A stretch of 5,285 nt of DNA. Source: Erysipelotrichaceae bacterium (lineage in GTDB: Bacteria; Bacillota_I; Bacilli_A; Erysipelotrichales; Erysipelotrichaceae). The position numbers and the translations under genes are program-made. A model generated the notes under the pieces. That model ran no database searches. It had not been told where the DNA came from and saw only the letters and a program-made list of their open reading frames with translations. The stretch spans positions 1 to 5,285 of the forward strand of contig JAUNJW010000153.1 in NCBI GenBank assembly GCA_030533035.1. Reading direction: 5' to 3'. This document shows positions 1 to 5,124 of this stretch, piece by piece. Numbering within the stretch: position 1 is the stretch's first letter; every line of letters begins with the position of its first letter.

Positions 1-240
1 CTTCGGATCAGTATAAAACTCTTTGCCGTAGAATCCTTCTGTCATTTCCATCTGCGGGCAGACAGGGCCGAACTCAACAGCTTTGCGGACGCCTGTCCAG
101 CTGTCAGCCTTCTGGGGAGCCTTGAAGCGCAGATCACCGACCGGTGCCTTGGCATAAGGCACACCGCGGAAAATCATACTGCCGCCCTTGACCTCACCTT
201 CGAGAATTCCTTCTTCAACTGTTACTCTGACTGTTCTCAT
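1..240 (-). CDS. Type B carboxylesterase (para-nitrobenzyl esterase-like), N-terminal part; runs off the left edge
   Basis: Eighty codons are visible, without a stop, reading toward the window edge. The protein starts MRTVRVTVEEGILEG, followed at about residues 23-40 by FRGVPYAKAPVGDLRFKAPQ, then WTGVRKA and FGPVCPQ. This order is the classic N-terminus of the carboxylesterase/cholinesterase family of alpha/beta hydrolases (F-x-G-[IV]-P-Y-A-x-x-P-x-G-x-x-R-F). Family members run to roughly 450-550 residues, so most of the gene, including the GxSxG nucleophile elbow, lies outside and catalytic competence cannot be judged. The ATG at 240-238 is supported by AGGAGG at 253-248, seven bases upstream, and by a TATAAT at 270-265. 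No signal peptide is visible, so it is probably a cytoplasmic ester hydrolase; the substrate is unknown. It is separated from the upstream operon by a terminator, so it is likely its own transcription unit. Confidence 0.93.
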   Translation of the reverse strand, partial: MRTVRVTVEEGILEGEVKGGSMIFRGVPYAKAPVGDLRFKAPQKADSWTGVRKAVEFGPVCPQMEMTEGFYGKEFYTDPK

Positions 241-264
241 GACAAAACCTCCTGGGTAATATTC

Positions 265-270
265 ATTATA
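265..270 (-). promoter_or_regulatory. -10 box of the carboxylesterase promoter
   Basis: A perfect TATAAT on the minus strand lies 24 bases before the ATG, which predicts a start site near 258 and a very short leader holding the AGGAGG site. No good -35 hexamer lies at 16-18 bases: the TTGTTT upstream is about 24 bases away. The promoter may therefore be weak or activator-dependent. Confidence 0.55.
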
Positions 271-336
271 CATCCATTTGCGTATGACATGAGAAAACAA
301 CTTCCCCGCATATGTCTGACAAATACGGGAAAGTCT

Positions 337-369
337 GAAAAAAGACCCCGCTGGCACAGGGTCTCTTTT
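337..369 (-). terminator. Intrinsic terminator after the five-gene operon (T tracts on both strands)
   Basis: AGACCC (343-348) pairs with GGGTCT (359-364) around a 10-base loop. Read on the minus strand, the second arm runs straight into TTTTTT, a good intrinsic terminator for the operon whose last gene ends at 499. On the plus strand the hairpin is followed by CTTTTCTTTC, so it may work in both directions, although no plus-strand gene is seen here. It leaves a 3' untranslated stretch of about 130 bases after the pentapeptide gene. Confidence 0.72.
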
Positions 370-453
370 CTTTCTTTATTCGGGAGGGAAAGAAATAACA
401 TGTTCTTCTACGCTTTCTATGATACGGTACGCCTGTGTGTGAATAATGTAAGG

Positions 454-473
454 TTTGTGAAAGATTTGTGAAA
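454..473. repeat. Two TTTGTGAAA direct repeats 11 bases apart
   Basis: TTTGTGAAA occurs at 454-462 and again at 465-473, start to start 11 bases, about one helical turn. A weaker copy, TGTGTGAAT, lies at 436-444. Such phased repeats can be binding half-sites on one face of the DNA. The second copy runs into the cre-like site. The function is unknown. Confidence 0.45.
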
Positions 474-482
474 ACGCTTTCT
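469..482. promoter_or_regulatory. Candidate catabolite-responsive element (cre, CcpA site)
   Basis: TGAAAACGCTTTCT matches the Bacillota cre consensus TGWNANCGNTNWCA at all defined positions except the last. It lies 17 bases past the stop codon of the pentapeptide gene and about 200 bases upstream of the esterase -10 box. It overlaps a TTTGTGAAA repeat. A weak minus-strand promoter (TTCACA 472-467, 16 bases, TACATT 450-445) would be covered by a protein bound here. Which gene it controls, if any, is unclear; a chance match is possible. Confidence 0.4.
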
Positions 483-498
483 TATTCCGGATTTTTTC

Positions 499-1125
499 TC
501 ACTCTCTGACAATGATCCCGATCATTTTCGCACATGCGAGCGCCTGCTGTTCATTCAGGGTGACTCCTTTCAGTTCACTGAGTCCGGTCATGATTCCGCT
601 GATATCGGAATCGGAAAGATCCAGACCCTTCAGTTTTGTTTCCATCATCTCCGCTGAGACAAAACCGCAGCGGCTGATCCTGAGATCCTCAAAAGTGCAG
701 GAATTGAAAGAAGCTTCCGTGAACCTGCATTCCTCCAGTGCGCACACTTTGAATTTCGCGCGGGAATAATTGGCATAGGATGACTCGCAGCCGGTCATCG
801 ACACATCATTGAACCGGCTCCAGCTGAAATCAGTTCCTGTCATCCGGCAGGATTTGAACTGACATCTTCTGAAAACCGTCTCGTTAAAGCTGCAGTTTGA
901 AAAATCGCAGCGTTCAAAGATACAGTCCGCGAACAGGCAGCGGTCCATTTCAGGATGGAAGGTGATATTTCTGAATCTGCACTCATCAAAGCGGAAACCG
1001 GACAATTCTCTTTCCCCTGTTTCATCCGCAAAGAAAAGCGCAGCGGCATTTCCGTCAGTGAATTCAGTTCCGAAGGATTCTTCTTTGAGTTCATACGGCA
1101 TAACCGGTACGCTTATTTTTTTCAT
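499..1125 (-). CDS. Cysteine-rich pentapeptide-repeat protein
   Basis: The protein has 208 residues. The ATG at 1125-1123 is chosen because TGAGGA precedes it at a suitable distance, overlapping the stop codon of the aminotransferase gene seven bases upstream; a longer in-frame extension would overlap that gene and has no repeat character. Residues 1-43 form a non-repeat head. Pentads centred on Phe, Leu, Met or Ile begin at 46, 51 and 56, slip by one position near 57-62, then run in register at every fifth residue from 65 to 175 (23 centres). This predicts a right-handed quadrilateral beta-helix of about six turns. The tail (LKGVTLNEQQALACAKMIGI) resembles the C-terminal helix seen in YjbI/Qnr-like members. 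Some relatives mimic DNA and protect gyrase, but most have no known role. Twelve of 13 cysteines occupy the small-residue position (i-2) of a pentad. It is last in the amino-acid transport operon; its role there is unknown. Confidence 0.9.
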   Translation of the reverse strand: MKKISVPVMPYELKEESFGTEFTDGNAAALFFADETGERELSGFRFDECRFRNITFHPEMDRCLFADCIFERCDFSNCSFNETVFRRCQFKSCRMTGTDFSWSRFNDVSMTGCESSYANYSRAKFKVCALEECRFTEASFNSCTFEDLRISRCGFVSAEMMETKLKGLDLSDSDISGIMTGLSELKGVTLNEQQALACAKMIGIIVRE

Positions 1126-1132
1126 ATGGTCC

Positions 1133-2221
1133 TCAGTTCTTTTCCAGATACGCAGCCAGCTTCGCAAGCCCGGCGGACATTGTCTGCGGGTCGCAGGTAA
1201 AACCGATCCTGAGATGTTTCCCGGTACCGAAGCATGAGCCCGGCACAAAGAACACGCCCTCCTCACTCAGCAGCTGCTGCGCAAGCATTGTATCATCTAT
1301 GTCGCTGTCATAGCCAAGAAATCCGACGGTACCGGATTCCGGCATGACAATATGGAACTGCGGATGGTCTTTGACAAACTGCGCGACAATTTCTTTGTCC
1401 GCTTCGATGATCCTTCTGCTTCTTTTCAGGATTCTGTCCTTATTCTTCAGGGCAATGCACGCAAGCTTGTCCGCAAGCGGGCCTGTCGAAATAATGGAAT
1501 AGTCCCTTCTGACATTGATCTGTTCGATCACCTCTTCAGGGCCCTTGATCCATCCCAGCCTGAGACCGGCCAGGGAAAAGATCTTCGAGAGGGACGATGT
1601 GGAAATTCCCCTTTCGTATATATCGCTGATGGAAGGCTCGTCGTTGAGTCCCCTGTAGACCTCATCCGAAAGGATATAGGTTCCCTGCAGGCGGGCCATC
1701 AGGATCATCCTCTGAAGGTATTCATCACTGAAGAATACGCCGGTCGGATTGGAGGGCTGGTTGATGATTATCATCTTCACATCGTGCGACATCGCTTCTT
1801 CCAGTTCGGAAAGATCAGGCTGCCATCCGTTTTCTTCATACAGACGCAGCACGGTCACATTGGCGCCGATGCTTTCAGGCAGGCTTGTAAACTGCTGGTA
1901 GCCGGGTTCATAGCAGATGACATTGTCACCCGGTGACAGCAGTGTATAAATCAGGGATTCATTCGCCTGCAGACAGCCCTGCATGAGGGTGATATTGGCT
2001 TCCGTCCCGGTTTTGTACAGGGAAAGAATTTCTTCCTTCAGTTCCCTGTCACCGGTGATTGTTCCGTAGTCAAGCCTGATATTCATGAATGAGCCGCTCT
2101 CATCCATGGCGGCGAGCTGCTGAAAAGTCAGCGGACTGACACAGGTATCGGTCAGATTGTAAACCGCTTCGTTTTCATATTCGTTCATCCACTGCTCAAC
2201 TTTGAAGTCAGGAAGTTTCAT
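1133..2221 (-). CDS. PLP-dependent aminotransferase, class I/II (fold type I)
   Basis: The protein has 362 residues. It carries the fold type I landmarks: NQPSNPTG at 154-161 (Asn158 near the PLP ring), Asp186-Glu-Val-Tyr189 (Asp for the pyridine nitrogen, Tyr for O3'), SLSK ending at Lys213 (the Schiff-base lysine), Arg221 in LRLGW (phosphate), and Arg338 in HLRIGF (substrate carboxylate). All key residues are present, so it should be active in the cytoplasm, moving an amino group between an amino acid and a 2-oxo acid. Substrate cannot be read from sequence; the N-terminal style recalls proteins annotated as capreomycidine-synthase-like aminotransferases, a weak resemblance. A GTG six bases upstream (2227) is in frame, but AGGGG fits the ATG at 2221 better. 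The gene follows the ATPase gene by 17 bases and shares the T-box control, which points to metabolism of the transported amino acid. Confidence 0.93.
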   Translation of the reverse strand: MKLPDFKVEQWMNEYENEAVYNLTDTCVSPLTFQQLAAMDESGSFMNIRLDYGTITGDRELKEEILSLYKTGTEANITLMQGCLQANESLIYTLLSPGDNVICYEPGYQQFTSLPESIGANVTVLRLYEENGWQPDLSELEEAMSHDVKMIIINQPSNPTGVFFSDEYLQRMILMARLQGTYILSDEVYRGLNDEPSISDIYERGISTSSLSKIFSLAGLRLGWIKGPEEVIEQINVRRDYSIISTGPLADKLACIALKNKDRILKRSRRIIEADKEIVAQFVKDHPQFHIVMPESGTVGFLGYDSDIDDTMLAQQLLSEEGVFFVPGSCFGTGKHLRIGFTCDPQTMSAGLAKLAAYLEKN

Positions 2222-2238
2222 GTTCACCCCTATATGTT

Positions 2239-2970
2239 TCAGTCGTAGAAAACCTTGCTCAGGAAGTCTTTAGCACGGTCGGAGGACGGATTGGAGAAGA
2301 ATGCCTCGGATTCGTTCTCTTCGATGATCTCGCCGGCTTCCAGGAAGACGACCCGGTTGCCGACCTTGCGGGCAAAGCCCATTTCATGGGTGACGACGAT
2401 CATTGTCATCCCCTGTCTGCCGAGATCCTTCATGACGTCAAGGACTTCCTTGATCATTTCCGGATCGAGGGCGCTGGTCGGTTCATCAAACAGCATCATT
2501 TCCGGATTCATGCACAGAGCCCGGGCAATCGCCGCTCTCTGTTTCTGGCCGCCGGAAAGCTTTGAAGGATAGCTGTCCGCCTTATCTGCCATGCCGACCT
2601 TTTCCAGGTATTCCATGGCGGTTGCCCTGGCTTCCTCCTCGCTTTTGCCCAGAACGCTCATCTGGGCCAGCATGCAGTTCTGCATAACTGTTTTGTTGTT
2701 GAAAAGATTGAAATGCTGGAAGACAAATCCCATCTTTTTTCTCTGGGCCGCGTACTGTTCCTTTCTGGAAGGATCCATCAGTTCGCCATCCAGGTAGATT
2801 TCTCCGCTCTCTGCCTTTTCGAGTCCGTGTATGCATCTCAGCAGAGTGCTTTTGCCGGAGCCCGAAGGTCCGATCAGAGAGACGATCTCACCGTCATGAA
2901 TTTCAAGATTGATATTGTTCAGAGCTTTGAAATCGCCGAAGCTCTTATGAAGATTCACCACTTTAATCAC
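2239..2970 (-). CDS. Polar amino-acid ABC transporter ATPase (GlnQ/HisP type)
   Basis: The protein has 243 residues, the usual size for this family. It has the Walker A motif GPSGSGKST (34-42), Q-loop Gln85 in FVFQHFNLF, signature LSGGQKQR (138-145), Walker B MMLFDE (158-163), D-loop SALD (166-169) and the switch His195 in [13 protein letters not shown] after the Q-loop and THEMGFA are typical of polar amino-acid importers. Two copies should bind the cytoplasmic face of the permease and power import. The start is a GTG at 2970-2968 preceded by AAGGAGG (2987-2981) at a ten-base gap. The start overlaps the permease stop by eight bases (GTGATTAA), implying translational coupling. An upstream in-frame ATG (3015) would give a long non-family extension and has no support. 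Confidence 0.97.
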   Translation of the reverse strand: MIKVVNLHKSFGDFKALNNINLEIHDGEIVSLIGPSGSGKSTLLRCIHGLEKAESGEIYLDGELMDPSRKEQYAAQRKKMGFVFQHFNLFNNKTVMQNCMLAQMSVLGKSEEEARATAMEYLEKVGMADKADSYPSKLSGGQKQRAAIARALCMNPEMMLFDEPTSALDPEMIKEVLDVMKDLGRQGMTMIVVTHEMGFARKVGNRVVFLEAGEIIEENESEAFFSNPSSDRAKDFLSKVFYD

Positions 2971-3634
2971 TGACAGCCAGCCTCCTTTCCAGTTTCTTGG
3001 AAAGCCATGAAACAAGAATCGTCAGAGTCAGGTACATGACTGCCGCGATGATCAGGGGATCGAGATAATCGTAATACTTTTTGCCGAGCACCTGGGCCGC
3101 ATAAAGCAGTTCCAGGGCGCCGATATTCGAAATCAGCGAACTGTCCTTGATCAGCATGATGAACTCGGACACCATCGGCGGCACGATCTGCTTGAATGCC
3201 TGGGGAAGAATAATCTCCTTCATCATGGTTCCATAGCTGATGCCGAGCGTCTCACAGGCTTCCCACTGGCCTTTGTCCACACCCTGGATGCCGGAACGGA
3301 TCAGTTCCGTCTGGTAAGCTCCCGAGTTGAAGCTCAGGGCGATCAGACCGACGATGTAGGGATTGGCATTCATCCTCACCCCGGTGATCCGCTGGTAGAT
3401 AACAGGCACACCGAGATAGAAGAAGAGAATCTGCAGCAGCATCGGCGTGCCGCGGAAAATCTCTACATAGATGTTGCCGATCACATTCAGGATTCTGCTG
3501 CGGGACAGCTTGAAGATTGAAAAAATAATCCCGAGAACGCATCCGATCGCAACGGCGCCAAGCGCGAGAAGAACCGAGAATCCGGCTCCCCTCAGCATGA
3601 ACAGCAGATTGTCTTTTGTGAAAATGTCAGCCAT
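2963..3634 (-). CDS. Polar amino-acid ABC transporter permease (HisM/GlnP type)
   Basis: The membrane protein has 223 residues, normal for the family. It starts [25 protein letters not shown], followed by the hallmark [22 protein letters not shown] (56-77). The cytoplasmic EAA loop that docks on the ATPase is at 125-146 (EACETLG ... ILPQA). Hydrophobic stretches at about 17-41, 63-80, 93-106 and near 195-214 are consistent with the usual five-helix arrangement. Probably a homodimer, since only one permease gene is present. The ATG at 3634-3632 shares its A with the binding-protein stop codon (TGATG). AAGGAG lies 14 bases upstream, rather far, so initiation may rely on coupling to the upstream gene. 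An ATG at 3667 would add 11 residues overlapping that gene; I consider it unlikely because family members begin close to the first helix. Confidence 0.95.
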   Translation of the reverse strand: MADIFTKDNLLFMLRGAGFSVLLALGAVAIGCVLGIIFSIFKLSRSRILNVIGNIYVEIFRGTPMLLQILFFYLGVPVIYQRITGVRMNANPYIVGLIALSFNSGAYQTELIRSGIQGVDKGQWEACETLGISYGTMMKEIILPQAFKQIVPPMVSEFIMLIKDSSLISNIGALELLYAAQVLGKKYYDYLDPLIIAAVMYLTLTILVSWLSKKLERRLAVSD

Positions 3635-4407
3635 CAGAGACCGTACTTCTCCTTGAGGGCTTTGCATTCATCGCTTTCAAGGAATGCCTTGAGAGCCTTG
3701 TTGACAGCGTCCATCAGTTCAGTGTTGCCTTCAGCGGCGATGATGTGTGTCTCTTCATCAATCAGAGCACCGTCAAGAACTGTAAACGCACCGCTTGCGG
3801 CATAGTTTTTGGCAACAGGTTCATCGAGAATCAAGGCATCAATTCCGCCGGTCTTGAGTGTTTCAACGAGAATGCCCATGTCCTGCATCGCTGTAACCAC
3901 TGCGCCTTCAATTTCATTTGCGCACTGCTCGCCGGTTGTGCCGGCCTGGGCGCCGATTGCCTTGTTGGCCAGATCGTCAAGAGTCTTGATCGCACTGTCA
4001 GCTGTTACCATGGCAACTTCAGCGGAACCATAATAAGGATCAGAGAAGAGAACCTTTCTTTCCGGGTCATATGTGAATCCGGAGAGGCCGAGGTCAACCT
4101 GGTTGGCCTGGATCGCGGAAATGATTGTATCGAAGGAAAGCTGCTTCCATTCATGTGTGAAGGAATAGCCGTTTTCATTCAGCCAGTCGAAGATCCAGTC
4201 GCCCATCTCGACATCGAAGCCGGTCAGTTCGCCGTCTGTTGTCAGATCGTCAAAAGGCGGGTAGTCGGGTGAAATTGCGATGATGATGTTCTGCGCGTCA
4301 GCAGCGGGTGCGTCGCCGCCGGACGCCTTGTCGTTAGAGCCGCAGCCTGCCATTGATACAGCCATGAGGCCTGCGAGTAAAGCGTTGATCATTTTGCCAG
4401 TTTTCAT
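3634..4407 (-). CDS. Amino-acid ABC transporter substrate-binding lipoprotein (family 3)
   Basis: The protein has 257 residues. It begins with a lipoprotein signal, MKTGKMINALLAGLMAVSMAGC: two lysines, a hydrophobic core and Cys22 as the lipidated residue, with Met at the -3 position where Leu is commoner. A Gly/Ala/Asp linker (23-40) leads to a family 3 solute-binding domain: ISPDYPPF (45-52), GFDVEM (63-68), Arg117 in the TYDPERK segment (expected to bind the ligand carboxylate), FSDPYY (121-126), IGAQAGTTGE (151-160) and Asp195 in ILDEPVA (expected to bind the alpha-amino group). It should sit on the outer face of the membrane and hand a polar amino acid to the permease. GGGAG (4421-4417) precedes the ATG at 4407 by nine bases; longer upstream frames run into the T-box leader and are not real. 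It is the first gene of the operon. The ligand is not decidable from sequence. Confidence 0.96.
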   Translation of the reverse strand: MKTGKMINALLAGLMAVSMAGCGSNDKASGGDAPAADAQNIIIAISPDYPPFDDLTTDGELTGFDVEMGDWIFDWLNENGYSFTHEWKQLSFDTIISAIQANQVDLGLSGFTYDPERKVLFSDPYYGSAEVAMVTADSAIKTLDDLANKAIGAQAGTTGEQCANEIEGAVVTAMQDMGILVETLKTGGIDALILDEPVAKNYAASGAFTVLDGALIDEETHIIAAEGNTELMDAVNKALKAFLESDECKALKEKYGL

Positions 4408-4457
4408 TTTCTTTTTCTCCCATCTGTATTGATCTGTCCGGCACAGTACCTTTAAAC

Positions 4458-4485
4458 AAAAAAGCCGCCTCTGCCCAGAGACGAC
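4458..4485 (-). terminator. T-box-controlled intrinsic terminator
   Basis: GUCGUCUCU (4485-4477) pairs fully, with G-U pairs, with AGAGGCGGC (4472-4464) around a four-base loop, followed by six U (4463-4458). The 5' arm overlaps the 3' strand of the antiterminator, so the two folds exclude each other. The binding-protein ATG follows about 50 bases further on. Confidence 0.92.
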
Positions 4486-4682
4486 TTGAATGATCGCGGT
4501 ACCACACTGGTTGCTGTAAAAACAGCCTCTCAATCCTTAACGCGGAATGACGTTTCTCCCTACTGTCAGTTCAGGAGAACTTCTCCCAGATGCGCTTCCC
4601 TGAAACTGTTGCCGCCGGACTCACACTCTGTTCCGGCTCGCTGGTGGACTGCCGCAGGTACTCTTCTGTTCACTGAATTTAT
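4458..4682 (-). promoter_or_regulatory. T-box riboswitch controlling the amino-acid transport operon
   Basis: The leader senses uncharged tRNA and decides between termination and read-through. The conserved T-box UGGUACCGCG lies at 4504-4495. The seven-base bulge UGGUACC (4504-4498), which pairs with the tRNA NCCA end, sits between a helix CCAGUG/CUCUGG (4510-4505 with the downstream strand; one U-U mismatch) and GCGA/UCGU. Upstream comes a stem III hairpin, GCUGU-UUUU-ACAGC (4526-4513). Stem I has the AGUA side of the specifier loop (4662-4659), apical AGCGAG (4642-4637) with GUGUGAG (4626-4620), and the closing helices CCUG/CAGG and CAGA/UCUG. The 3' side of the specifier loop is GAAGCGCA (4598-4591). 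With the usual purine after the codon, the specifier is CGC (4594-4592, Arg); counted from GAA it is GCG (4595-4593, Ala). UGGU would pair with an A discriminator, or with G by wobble. Confidence 0.93.
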
Positions 4683-4688
4683 AGTGTG

Positions 4689-4717
4689 ATGATACTGACA
4701 AAAACTTTCAATGTCAA
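4689..4717 (-). promoter_or_regulatory. Sigma-A-type promoter of the T-box operon
   Basis: A perfect TTGACA (4717-4712), a 17-base spacer and TATCAT (4694-4689; five of six matches) predict a start near 4682, just before the T-box stem I. AT-rich sequence upstream could act as an UP element. This is the only strong promoter seen for the five-gene operon. Confidence 0.85.
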
Positions 4718-4739
4718 TGTAAAATTTCAGTTTTAAGAA

Positions 4740-4753
4740 TGTAAATTTTTACA
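4740..4753. repeat. Palindrome TGTAAA-TT-TTTACA upstream of the T-box promoter
   Basis: A perfect six-base inverted repeat with a two-base centre lies about 23 bases upstream of the -35 box. AATGTAAA in its left arm (4738-4745) recurs at 4716-4723, exactly 22 bases (two helical turns) away, over the -35 region. It could be a repressor or activator operator, part of an AT-rich UP element, or chance in AT-rich DNA. Confidence 0.35.
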
Positions 4754-4777
4754 ATCCGGGATACCTATTTCTCCCGG
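4754..4777 (-). terminator. Weak hairpin at the end of the small membrane-protein gene
   Basis: CCGGGA and TCCCGG pair around a loop of about ten bases that contains the stop codon of the small gene. On the minus strand it is followed by ATTGTAAAAATTT, a poor U tract, so it may be a weak terminator or an RNA-stabilising 3' hairpin. Confidence 0.4.
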
Positions 4778-4926
4778 CTTTCTTTCTGGATTGCGTTGTA
4801 AATAATGAAGAGCACGCCGATCACGGCAGCTTCCGCGATGATTTTATTGACAGTGCCGATCGGCATGAACGGAACAACGATGCCTGAAGACACGAGCAGG
4901 ACAATGATCAAAAGATACTTTTTCAT
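4765..4926 (-). CDS. Small two-helix membrane protein of unknown function
   Basis: The protein has 53 residues: MKKYLLIIVLLVSSGIVVPFMPIG, then a second hydrophobic run (about 29-46, IIAEAAVIGVLFIIYNAI) and a charged tail, QKESREK. Two membrane segments are separated by a short turn containing Pro-Ile-Gly. The first could instead be an uncleaved signal anchor, since no clear cleavage site or lipobox is present. The ATG at 4926-4924 is supported by GGGAGG (4938-4933) six bases upstream, much better than the in-frame ATG at 4950. A TATAAT lies at 4954-4949, so the gene has its own short transcript. I do not recognise the family and infer no function. Coding is supported by the strong ribosome site, promoter and coherent hydrophobic pattern rather than by homology. 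Confidence 0.72.
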   Translation of the reverse strand: MKKYLLIIVLLVSSGIVVPFMPIGTVNKIIAEAAVIGVLFIIYNAIQKESREK

Positions 4927-4948
4927 GGAAAACCTCCCGATAACAAAC

Positions 4949-4954
4949 ATTATA
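4949..4954 (-). promoter_or_regulatory. -10 box for the small membrane-protein gene
   Basis: A perfect TATAAT on the minus strand lies 22 bases before the ATG. The best -35 candidates at 16-17 bases (TTTATT or CTTTAT) are weak. The promoter points away from the tRNA promoter at 5015-5023, so the region between is a divergent promoter pair. Confidence 0.5.
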
Positions 4955-5014
4955 TTCGTTTCCCCCTCTCAATAAAGAGAATTTCTCAGTTTTACTGGAA
5001 TTCCATAAATTCTC

Positions 5015-5023
5015 TGCTATAAT
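5015..5023 (+). promoter_or_regulatory. Extended -10 promoter of the tRNA pair
   Basis: TGCTATAAT is a perfect extended -10 element (TGnTATAAT). No good -35 box lies at 17 bases (CTGGAA), as is common for extended -10 promoters. The predicted start is near 5030, leaving a short 5' leader before the first tRNA at 5039. Confidence 0.75.
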
Positions 5024-5038
5024 AGTTTCCGCACAGTT

Positions 5039-5115
5039 GTCCTCGTAGCTCAGCTGGATAGAGCGTCCGCCTCCTAAGCGGAAGGTCGGCGGTTCGAATC
5101 CGCCCGAGGACGCCA
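5039..5115 (+). tRNA. tRNA-Arg (anticodon CCU)
   Basis: A complete cloverleaf can be drawn. The acceptor GTCCTCG/CGAGGAC (5039-5045/5105-5111) is fully paired. The D stem is GCTC/GAGC. The anticodon stem TCCGC/GCGGA (5066-5070/5078-5082) encloses the loop CTCCTAA with anticodon CCT at 5073-5075. The T stem is GGCGG/CCGCC with loop TTCGAAT. The discriminator is G5112 and CCA is encoded at 5113-5115. It reads the codon AGG as arginine. It is the first gene of a two-tRNA transcript. Its anticodon cannot pair with the CGC specifier of the nearby T-box, so it is not that riboswitch's ligand. Confidence 0.97.
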
Positions 5116-5124
5116 TAAACAGAA

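Noticed and set aside
289..471. Plus-strand 60-residue frame in the esterase upstream gap
   Set aside because: It runs through a terminator hairpin and regulatory repeats, has no ribosome site, and its composition does not resemble a protein.
454..473. Rex (NADH-sensing repressor) operator
   Set aside because: The TTGTGAAA half-sites match Rex half-sites but are in direct, not inverted, orientation, so a normal Rex dimer site is not formed.
1126..1266. N-terminal extension of the pentapeptide protein to 255 residues
   Set aside because: The extra 47 codons lie inside the end of the aminotransferase gene, lack family character, and the internal ATG at 1125 has a proper ribosome site.
1352..1936. 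Plus-strand 194-residue open frame opposite the aminotransferase
   Set aside because: It is antisense to a gene with intact catalytic motifs. It shows no recognisable domain and is explained as a shadow of that gene.
3745..4272. Plus-strand 175-residue open frame opposite the binding protein
   Set aside because: Antisense shadow of a clearly coding lipoprotein gene; no domain and no convincing start signal.
4486..4689. Plus-strand 67-residue frame over the leader region
   Set aside because: The whole stretch is explained by the T-box RNA on the other strand.
4723..4738. CodY box near the T-box promoter
   Set aside because: AAATTTCAGTTTTAA matches the CodY consensus only in one half; the second half disagrees at about six positions.
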